Assembly: GCA_031769625.1 (NCBI GenBank)
Contig: JAUIMM010000169.1
Span: 11,156,001-11,220,000, forward strand
Direction of reading: 5' to 3'
Source: Taudactylus pleione
Lineage: Eukaryota > Chordata > Amphibia > Anura > Myobatrachidae
DNA length: 64,000 bases
The translations under genes and the position numbers were made by a program. Below, piece after piece: positions 56,251 to 64,000 of the stretch (position 1 is its first letter; the number at the start of each line of letters is the position of its first letter). Under the pieces are notes generated by a model. The model was not told where the DNA came from. It did no database searches and was given only the letters and a program-made list of their open reading frames with translations.

Positions 56251-56339
56251 ATACTGGGTGTCCGAATGCATAACTGGACACACAAACAGACCCGTAAAAC
56301 GGGGAAAAAAATAACAATTGATTGACAAAGCATTCCAGA

Positions 56340-57110
56340 GTATTGAAGGCAAATTTATAGACTACTACTAAATTTTGAGATTCTGAATGGACTAGTAGTC
56401 TATAAGGGAAATGTAATTACCTGCAAGATGCAAGCATCTGCCAGATTCTGTTTTTTTTTGTTTTTTTTAAATGCAAATAATTTAAAAACGTGAAACTAGG
56501 TTAATATTGCCTTTTAAATGATTGCCACTGGCAGACTTGCCAGAATGGCAGCGAATACCTACATCTCGCAGGCTAATACATTTCCCCCCATTACATTGCC
56601 TCCAGGATCCTGGAGTGCCGCCTACATTGGAAATGGTTTTTACAATCATTTGGAGGCCACCTGGGCAACACTCTTATTAATATTGTAGCCAATATTTAAC
56701 ATCAAAGAAAGGTTGTAATTCATTCTACATGATTATATTCATATCTACAGCAAAATGAAAATGTTGTAGATATGTACAGCATATGTACAGCATATGTCCA
56801 GTTGGAAAAGTACAGCATTTATCATACCTGTCTGAGACCACCCTTACAGTGGACAAATGCACATATGTGGATTTACCCTAACTGGTATAATGGCTAATAC
56901 AATGATAATAGAAATAAACAGTAAAGTATCATTTTTAATGGATAGAAAAGTAAATCAAATTAAATGTTGGAAAATATTACAAAATGTCATTTTGTTTATT
57001 CTGATCTGATGCTATTCCTCTTTAGATGTCTATAGTATGGACAGAATTTGGGATACTATGCAGCTTATCATTTGGCTCTTCTCCAGAGACATTGAGCTGT
57101 CTAATACAGC
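56340..57110. other. intron sequence, no feature recognised
   Basis: Only a short inverted pair, TAGACTACTACT and AGTAGTCTATA (56357-56404), is notable. Confidence 0.5.
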
Positions 57111-57127
57111 ATGTTGAGCACAGCTAG

Positions 57128-57655
57128 TATGGATGGGGATGCAGTCAGGAAGCAGACGGTGGAAATGCCAACCGCCGGCTTCCCGACTGTCAAATCCTGG
57201 CAGGGTACTAATGACAGGCGTCGGAATCCCGACGCCTGTCATTATACCTACACTGGGAACCCGACGCCCGGCATACCGAACAAAGGTAAGCCGGGCAGCG
57301 GGCGCGGACAGCAGCGGGGGTGGGGAGGGTTAGGTTAGGAGCTCCCGGGGGGACTTAGGGTTAGGCACCCCCCGGGGGGAGGCTAGGGTTAGGCACCCCC
57401 CCCCCCGAAGACTTAGATGTAGGCTGCGGGGACGGGGGGGTTAGGTTTAGGCACTTGGGGGGGGCGGGGTGGGATAGGCACTAGGGGGGAGGTTAGGGTT
57501 AGGCAACCCTAAAGGAGGGTTAGGGGTGTGGGGGGTCGTAGGGTTAGTAAATACTTACCTTTTTAGCTGTCGGGATCTTCACTGCTGCCGGTCTTCCAGC
57601 GCCGGGATTTGAACTGTCGGACGTAGGTCCAACAGTATTTCATACCAATCCCTAT
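57128..57655 (-). mobile_element. telomere-motif MITE, copy 7
   Basis: This has the same plan as 54145-54655: hairpin left arm (GCCGGCTTCCCGACTG, TGACAGGCGTCGGAATCC with its complement), AAAGGTAAGCCGG, a GGTTAGGGTTAGGC-type core and a right arm starting AAATACTTACC. Confidence 0.7.
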
Positions 57656-57916
57656 GGGTGCAATCATTGATCTCTATGGGATAGTGCTGTCAGTACACAA
57701 TGAGTTCCGGCCTAACAACTGTCCACTCAGAAGCACTTAACGCAGTCCGCAATGGAAAGTCTTAATGCTACACTTATAAAACACTGCATACTGGATTTGT
57801 ACAGCAAAAAATTGTGTGTCAGGAAGCGAGCGTGATGTCTATGTGTAGGTAAAACAGTTCCGGAGCACTTATGAATATTTTTTAAAAGAAAAAAAACAAG
57901 GCATAGAACAGCGGTG

Positions 57917-57948
57917 TATGAAGAAGCCGGATAATCGGCGAAATGCGC
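57917..57948 (+). ncRNA. hammerhead-like motif
   Basis: TATGAAGAAGCCGGATAATC then GGCGAAATGCGC: a stem (GCCG/CGGC) followed by GAAA. The first core box is decayed (TATGAAG for CTGATGA). Confidence 0.3.
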
Positions 57949-58067
57949 ATAGGCACCTGTGGTCCACTGAGTCAAGTGGGCAAATAATAGAAAAAATAGG
58001 AACAGCGCTAATGAACCTGGTGTAAACCGATTAAACTGTTTAATAACAAGTGTAAAGGTAGATTTAA

Positions 58068-58369
58068 AGGCGGGTATCCACTAGACAATAAGCTCATGAG
58101 CGATATCGTCTAGTGTCTCCCCGGCAGTGATGTGCTCAATGTCATTAACGACATTAATCACCCAAACTGAACAATATCAATCACAATATTTTTCAGTGAC
58201 GTCACCCTCCCTGCAAGTAAGGGCGATGAAAGATGTCGTCAACGAACAGCGGGAGCGTGCATTGCTGGTCGTTGACGGCATATCCACTGGACGATATTTC
58301 AGACGATGAACGATAACGATATCATGATCGTTCAAAATTGCCAATTTATCGTCTAGTGTATACGCGGCT
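58068..58369. mobile_element. Harbinger-type MITE, TAA duplication
   Basis: The ends are AGGCGGGTATCCACTAGAC and GTCTAGTGTATACGCGGCT, with TAA at 58065-58067 and 58370-58372. A long inner hairpin GATGTCGTCAACGA.CAGC pairs with its complement near 58260. It is a close relative of 53229-53565 and 60051-60408. Confidence 0.85.
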
Positions 58370-58744
58370 TAAGGTATCAACATACAATAAATATACATAT
58401 GGTATATGACTCTATATGGCTTGGTTAAAAAAAACAATAGCTATTTATTGCTGCAATTCATAGGAAATCAATAATAAAAATGGCATAGATCAACTATAAA
58501 TTCATTCAGGGTTAATAATAATAATAATAATATTAAAAGATAGATGAGTGATGAGTTCATGAAATATTGAAAATAGTAAGGTGAGTGTCTGTTAAAAGTA
58601 TCAATTCAAGTGGCAAACGACATAATATAATGACAGTCACTGGCCTAAGTAAAATAGATCCAGGATATTATACAGCTTTTGTGTATTTACCAGTCCTGAT
58701 TTAATTGGCCACATCCTGATAGAAATGCAGAGATGGCTGCAATG

Positions 58745-59000
58745 ATGCGATGTTGATCAGTGATCACAAAATACGCTATAGCGCGTATTTACACGATAGC
58801 AAATGAGGGACTCACTTTTTAAAAGTGAGTGGATCCTGCAGGACGCGCTGTGTGCGTGCCGCAGAAGCCGGCTCATTAGCTTCCCCCAGCGTCTCCCTAA
58901 CAAATCGGCATGGGCGGCGTCTCCTCGTCGTCCAATGAGGACTCAATGTGTCCCCATTAAACATCCGCCCCATCCCCAGCTCGCCATCCGGCAGCGACAC
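58745..59000 (-). mobile_element. fragment of the GC-rich element of 41976-43310
   Basis: On the minus strand CAGCGCGTCCTGCAGGATCC and ACGCGCTATAGCGTATTTTG match the 3' part of the element at 41976-43310, including degenerate ATTGG-plus-GGGAGACGC units. Confidence 0.65.
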
Positions 59001-59480
59001 CCGCTGTCTGCAGATGACGCAACGTGACAGCGAGCAGGAGCCGAAGTACAGCCTCCCACGCTGCCTTTACCACAACACTGCTCTGCATAGTGATTCTGAG
59101 CATGAGACAAGGATGATGCCAGCAAAGAAAAAGTCCGGATAGCAGATACTCCCTGCCCTATCTGGTGTGGCACAATAAATACTGGGAGCTAGAAAAGGAG
59201 ACCCCTGAGAAGCAGGTGGGTTTTATTTAATTTTTATGCCCCTTTTGGGTCATATCATCTGTCTAGCAGATGATATTGTCATTACCAGGCATGTGATCTG
59301 CTGGTAAATAATGACAGGTGACAAAGAACTCTACAGACTGTGGCCATTGTGCTAGAGGAGTGTGGGGTGCAATTTCTGCAAGGGCAGAGATCGGGTTTCT
59401 GGCTTGTTAGCTCACAGTGCTATAGACTTATTCTTTAATTTTTAACATTGCAGATGTCATCATGTCATGTTACTATTGCA
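59001..59480. other. intron sequence, no gene recognised
   Basis: This may continue the GC-rich element on its left side. No ends or coding motifs are visible. Confidence 0.4.
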
Positions 59481-60050
59481 AAGTAGTTGTTACGACCAGG
59501 GTTTCGCAGCGGAGGTTTGCGGTCCTTACCGGTGAGGGCGCTGTGGCGCGGTCCTTCTGGCGTTAGGAGACTGGCATTGCGTGTACGCAAGGGTAAGTCT
59601 AGTGGCTGTCTGGGCTCCACCATCTTGTCTTTGGCCATGTGACATAGCAGGCCAATCGTCAGTGGGTCTCCTGCTCTCTCTGGCCTATCACGTTCCGTTA
59701 CTGGGTACTTAAGGGTGTTTGGAGCGCCCTGTAGTTGCCAGTGCAATGTGTTCACAGCATCAGCTGTGAGAGAGAGTTCTCTGCGCTCCATAGGCTTGTG
59801 CTCCGGTGCTTGCCCTAGCTCCTTGTCAGCCTCCGGCTTCCTGCATAGCCTGCACCACTCTGCCTTACCTCGCACTCTGCTGGGATCACCAGACCCGCTC
59901 CTGCCTGAACCTGGCTCCTCAGTTAACCCATTCCTGCGCAGCCATCATCATCACAGCATTAGCGGATTCTCCTTTCAGCCATCATCGCAGCATTTCTGGA
60001 TATCCCTCTCAGCCACCATTCAGCATACCAGGATATCCACTTCACACTAA

Positions 60051-60408
60051 AGGTGCGTACACACTGGGCGATAAAGTGGACGACTGAACGATAACGATAT
60101 CATTATCGTTCAGTCGTCCACTTTATCGTCCATTTTCAACCCCAAAAAGATGAACGATAACGACGACGCGCGTTCCCGTGGGTCGTTCGTCATTATCGTT
60201 CATCGGGCTGACAAGCAGGCCAACCTGACGATCTCGTCAGGTTGCTGCATGTCAGGGAATGGGGGAGAGAGCCCGGCGCTGAACGATATCGTTAATGATA
60301 TCGTTCAGCGGCTGTGCTCAATGTCATGAACAACATTGAGCACAGCCTGCCGGGGACAACACTACACGATATCGCTCAGGGAGCATATCGTGTAGTGTGT
60401 ACCCACCA
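60051..60408. mobile_element. multi-hairpin Harbinger-type MITE nested in the LTR
   Basis: The ends are AGGTGCGTACACACTGGGCG and TAGTGTGTACCCACCA. TAA lies before the left end and TTA after the right. There are five or six hairpins in series: a 26-bp perfect stem beginning CGATAAAGTGGACGACTGAA, then CAACCTGACGA/TCGTCAGGTTG, CGCTGAACGATATC/GATATCGTTCAGCG and GGCTGTGCTCAATGT/ACATTGAGCACAGCC. Confidence 0.85.
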
Positions 60409-60636
60409 TTACAGTCTATCTGGATTCACCTCATTCATCTCGGTCACTGATCTGGACATTCGTTTATTCCCACTCACTACAGTTCCCTTCTGCCACATAT
60501 ATCAGTTTGTTTATTACTAATATTAGTGTATCTTATTGCTCATGTCTACCAACATTCACATTAAACAACCCACTTTTCAGTTTAAAACTGTTCCGGTGTC
60601 TACTCCTGTTACCACCCCGGGTCCACAACAAACACA

Positions 60637-61149
60637 GGGCCTGATTCAGAGCCGGTCGCTCTGACAGAGCGCTCACTCTGAATCAGGGCCGGTCTTTTTT
60701 TTTTTTAGAACGGCATACAGCTATAGCGAGCGGCCAGGAAGATGGTCGCAATGGTCAAGACCATCGCGACCATTGGGCTTGCGACGAGACCCTTGTGGTA
60801 GGGTCTCGTTGCCGCAAGACCGAGAGAGATTTCGGCTCAGAGCCGAAATCTCTGCCACTGACATCACTCGTGATGTCAGTGGGGCCGCCCCCAAACGGAG
60901 GCGTTCCCATGGGAACACCTCCATTCGGGCAGCCACTACCCCGGCCCGCCCACCAAAGGGGGCATGCTGTCACTCAACATCGACAGCACGCCCTCTTTGT
61001 TGCGAGACCCGGAGCGACGGAGTGCCCGTCGCTATCCAGGTCTCGCGCATGCGTACGACGGAGCCGGCTCCGTCGTGCGCATGTGCACTGGCCCACCATC
61101 GACCCGGTTGCGAGCGCACAGCGCTTGCGACCAGGTCTGAATCAGGCCC
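60637..61149 (-). mobile_element. serial-hairpin MITE (GGGCCTGATTCAG type), copy 2, nested in the LTR
   Basis: The ends are GGGCCTGATTCAGAGCCG and GGTCTGAATCAGGCCC. It has the same hairpin series as 44238-44757 but in opposite orientation, with one end hairpin replaced by a poly(T) run. AGAGATTTCGGCTC/GAGCCGAAATCTCT (60825-60853) replaces the AGTGATTTTGGCTC stem of copy 1 with both arms changed together. Confidence 0.85.
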
Positions 61150-61313
61150 TCAGTCTCTAACAGTAGTCATGTACATTTATATTAAAAATAGAAGTAGAAA
61201 ATAAGTAAGCCAGAGGATTATCTTTGTAAAGGAAAAATAAATATGGGATTTGATGCATACAGAAAGCAAGTTTATGCATAAAAAGTGTATTCAAGCACAT
61301 TGACACCACAAGT

Positions 61314-61314
<1 letters not shown>

Positions 61315-61374
<60 letters not shown>
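61315..61374. repeat. (TG)n microsatellite, about 30 units
   Basis: Pure GT repeat; alternating purine-pyrimidine sequence able to adopt Z-DNA. Confidence 0.98.
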
Positions 61375-61376
<2 letters not shown>

Positions 61377-61392
61377 TGTATGTCTATCTATC

Positions 61393-61537
61393 CAGTGCCG
61401 GCTTCAAGCACACTCCAAGTGCGGGGTACGGCTGCAAGAAAGCAGCCACCTGTTTCTGTTATTGTGTTATGCTCTGGAAGAGGGCGCTCTGAGGCACAGG
61501 TCGATATTGGGTGCCAAGACACCTAGCACCAGCCCTG
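61393..61537. mobile_element. hAT miniature element
   Basis: The ends are CAGTGCCGGCTTCAAGC and CCTAGCACCAGCCCTG. The flanks are TATCTATC (61385-61392) and TATCTATA (61538-61545). 145 bp, non-coding. Confidence 0.8.
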
Positions 61538-61799
61538 TATCTATAAATTGCTGTGATTGTATACGGATTGAAGCTGAGATGGAGGGGCAGACTATATGTA
61601 TGTGTAAGTAGTGGAGTGCACATACATGCTGTAACACTGGAGGGAAGGTTTAATTAAATCTGTCTATTGCTAGAACCACATTGCCTGTCTTATCTCTGAG
61701 CACCAGCTGCTGCAGCTAGCCGGAAACAGCCCAGTGTACAGCCAGGGGAGCAGGCCCGGATACCATAGGATGTGGTAACAGCACAACGTGTGGTGGGAA

Positions 61800-62062
61800 C
61801 TTTTGGTGCAATGCCATTGAAAGCCCCTATCCCCGCCCTTGCCCCCTCCATACCACCAGCACTGCCTGCCCTTACTCCTTTCTACCGCCAGCTCTACCCC
61901 AACTTTCCCTGCCTTTATCCCCAGCTTTACCCCAACTGCTGTTTGCTTTAACCCCCTCTACCCCAACTGCTGCCTGCCCTCACCCCCCATAATATGTGAT
62001 GGGACCCAGAAACAGTGCTGTAGGATCCCAATTCTTTAAAGTGAGAGGTCCCTGGGATTACT
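61800..62062 (-). mobile_element. fragment of the GC-rich element of 41976-43310
   Basis: On the minus strand CCCAGGGACCTCTCACTTTA, GGATCCTACAGCACTGTTTC and TGGGTCCCATCACATATTAT match the 5' part of the element at 41976, followed by the same GGGG-rich GGCAGGCAG-type text. Confidence 0.75.
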
Positions 62063-62168
62063 GGTGATAAAGTCAACGACCGGAGAAAAGTAGATGGCGC
62101 CGGTCCGGAAAGGTTCAAGTGAGTTGCCAGTGGTGCAGTAGTCGGTGCCTGGTGTGGGGTGCTACACG

Positions 62169-62202
62169 AGTTTCGTCATGTAAAATCCCACAACTTCTTC
62201 AG
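62169..62202 (-). ncRNA. hammerhead-like motif
   Basis: The minus strand has CTGAAGAA, a G-U-containing stem (GTTGTG/CATGAC, loop GGATTTTA) and GAAAC. It is weaker than 29593-29624 but has the same plan. Confidence 0.3.
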
Positions 62203-62209
62203 TATGATC

Positions 62210-63520
62210 TCCAATGTCCAAAAGAGTGGCTTTATATACCCTTATGTGGAGGTCAATGATGAACAGCTGTAATTGACCAAGTACCTAATCAACCAAGCCG
62301 TATAGGAAATAGTGCATGGTCATACATCAGACGCTTATATGAATACATAGACGCTGTTATAACCTTAACAGCATGTAAAACAAATAGGAATTTGTGTAAA
62401 ATTATACACATACTCGATAGTACTAGGCCGAGATGTGGCGCCGGGTCACGTGATGTACACAAAGGACACGTGATCTGGCTGAGCCTATTAAGAGTAGTGG
62501 TACACACCTACCCAATAGTGGACAAATAATGTTTAAATGTGTGTAAACAACTGTTCCTTACCTTGAGGCAGATGTGGATGTGATACTGTGTATTTAAGCG
62601 GTGACAGAGCCCCGGCCAAACCCAAGCGGCTGTCGAAGCTGAATAATTGGCTGAGACAAGTTCAGTTTAAAATTTAATCGCGGCGACGCCATCTTGCGAA
62701 TGGCCGCAAGACTCCATTTTGGAAATGAGATCGCAAGACACCATTTTTGTGGTCAGCGTCAATTCAAGTTATAACTCAGGAGCTAAGAACAGATGGCAAT
62801 GTTGTTGTTAACCTACCAAGGGCAACTGGAAAAACAAGCTTTCTGAGTAAAAGTAAATAAGAGACAATGGGTATTTTTACATACAAATTGGGAATCCCTG
62901 GATGCAGATAAAGTATAGTTGTGGCAATTGTAATATAATATCTACACAATTGGATTTGTCTGAATCCTAGACAGGATGGCCCCAAAATTCCACAGCTTAA
63001 GGTGGTAATACATTTGCATTTCACACAAGAGTCTGTGAGAACAAAAGAGGTTTTGTTTTCCTTTGAACACACAACAGGTGGGGGCCTGCTGACAGAGGGC
63101 ATGTAGAACTACAACCCTCAGCCATCCACACTGCTGGATGTTCACTTCATGTATGAGAAATTATGCACTTAAATCTCACCCATTAATAACTAGCGTCCTT
63201 ATATCAAACCCCGAATACTCACACACTACATATTCGCACACAAGGTTCCATTAGCATCAAATTGTATGATTCAAGTTGGTTAAGTTAGTTTAAATGCTAA
63301 GAAATAGAGGTTTTTGATATCTAAGGTATTATACATGATAAGCAAGGTGTGTTTGGTTTCGTTCTGATGCGTACGCTTTTTACAGAATCCCGGTGTTATC
63401 GGTGGAGAGATCGCATCATGCAAACTCAAGTTACGGATCGCAGAACTTACAAGCAACAAAATGTTTTAGTTGATGGAATGTTACAGGAGGCATTACCAGA
63501 AAGACTCTGGCTGTTAGAGG
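62210..63520. other. no gene recognised
   Basis: This was searched on the minus strand for the missing mnd1 N-terminal exon(s), and none was found. Several CGCAAGA-CACCATTTT phrases at 62690-62750 are repeats of unknown origin. Confidence 0.45.
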
Positions 63521-63527
63521 CAGGGAA

Positions 63528-63934
63528 AACAAGAGATATGGTAAGAACTTACCTTTGTTATCTCTGTTTCTACGAAGTCCATAGGGTCCACAGGGTTGAC
63601 CTTGGGGTATAGCTGGATCTGGATCCATGGGCACCACGCAGTTAAAGCTTTAGCTGCTCCCAGGATGCACTTGGGTCCGTCCTCCTCTATACCCCGCCCC
63701 CGGCCACAGCACCTCAGTTGGTAAGCAGCCAAGGCCGGAGGAGGAGACTAAACAGAGAGAAGGAAGACTGGAACACACAAGAAACCATACTCACAGAAAT
63801 GGGAGACGGAAAACCGGTGACCAGCCACACAGCCCATTTGAAGCCAGGTGCGTCAGGGCGGGCGCCCTGTGGACCCTATGGACTTCGTAGAAACAGAGAT
63901 AACAAAGGTAAGTTCTTACCATATCTCTTGTTTT
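63528..63934. mobile_element. foldback repeat with 66-bp perfect arms
   Basis: 63528-63595 (CAAGAGATATGGTAAGAACT ... GTAGAAACAGAG complement) is an exact inverted copy of 63867-63934. The arms contain GGTAAGTTCTTACC, a near-palindrome that gives a GGTAAG donor-like word on both strands. The right arm is followed by TTTTCTACTTCAGGGTCCAT, an acceptor-like tract. Directly repeated GGTCCACAGGGTTGACCTTG occurs at about 63583 and 63954. It runs close to the window edge, so the full element may extend further. Confidence 0.8.
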
Positions 63935-64000
63935 CTACTTCAGGGTCCATAGGGGGTCCACAGGGTTGACCTTGGGGATGTCCCAAAGCAGTACAACTAA

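Larger units (their letters stand above)
59488..61162 (+). mobile_element. solo LTR with two nested MITEs, 5-bp duplication
   Basis: It starts TGTTACGACCAGGGTTTCGC and ends CAGTCTCTAACA, flanked by GTAGT at 59483-59487 and 61163-61167. Removing the MITEs at 60051-60408 and 60637-61149 leaves about 800 bp, close to the 760-bp relative at 30467-31226. Both share GTTTCG/GTTTCT starts, TTGCCAGTGCAA and CACCCCGGGTCCACAAC. No internal coding region is attached. Confidence 0.9.

Noticed and set aside
59715..60050. 111-codon frame as a gene
   Set aside because: It lies wholly inside the LTR starting at 59488 and has no motif.
55000..64000. First mnd1 exon(s) (residues 1-23)
   Set aside because: I looked on the minus strand for a frame with the expected KRTRMMEIFSE-like text and a donor. 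Nothing matched, so it is presumed beyond the window.

Overview
The window is vertebrate nuclear DNA: one spread-out host gene in a sea of transposable elements. The host gene is mnd1 (meiotic nuclear divisions 1), on the minus strand. Six exons at 54987-54930, 51462-51314, 26058-25984, 15194-15080, 9472-9428 and 5204-5098 join in phase to give 182 codons plus stop. These correspond to residues 24-205 of a 205-residue protein. The exon(s) for the first 23 residues lie beyond the right edge. The introns measure 3.5, 25.3, 10.8, 5.6 and 4.2 kb. A single AATAAA (5038-5033) ends the gene, and a 40-bp minisatellite begins about 40 bp past it.

The organism is most likely a frog or other amphibian with a large genome. 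This is inferred from the repeat mix: Tc1 elements with DD34E transposases, a PIF/Harbinger element with a MADF-type second gene, many PIF/Harbinger-type MITEs with TAA/TTA target duplications, hAT miniature elements with 8-bp duplications, L2-like and L1-like LINE pieces, and solo LTRs. The species cannot be named from the sequence.

Layout. 1-5.0 kb: mnd1 downstream flank with a dead Tc1 (1122-2748) and the 40-bp minisatellite. 5.1-15.2 kb: last three exons, with L2, hAT and foldback elements and telomere-motif MITEs in their introns. 15.2-26.0 kb: a decayed Harbinger element with two antisense genes (16.4-19.3 kb, perhaps to 21.6 kb), a 26-bp minisatellite, MITEs, and an L1-like 3' end directly abutting the exon at 25984. 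26-51 kb: the 25-kb intron, holding a TAGA microsatellite, a solo LTR with perfect 5-bp duplications (30467-31226), hAT and hairpin-rich MITEs, a second Tc1 (39426-41041), an L2 LINE split by insertions (41.2-43.5 kb) and a long-TIR element (45.5-47.5 kb). 51-55 kb: two exons around a 39-bp minisatellite that is open in several frames. 55-64 kb: upstream intron with a Tigger-like MITE, a second solo LTR with two nested MITEs (59488-61162) and a foldback repeat at the right edge.

The most unusual signal is the architecture of the MITEs. Several are strings of consecutive hairpins. Two copies of one family (44238-44757 and 60637-61149) keep the same hairpins in the same, inverted, order, and at least one stem carries paired compensatory changes. 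Other points of interest are interleaved exons of two antisense Harbinger genes, seven elements with a telomere-like GGGTTA core, and four hammerhead-like CTGATGA...GAAAC motifs.
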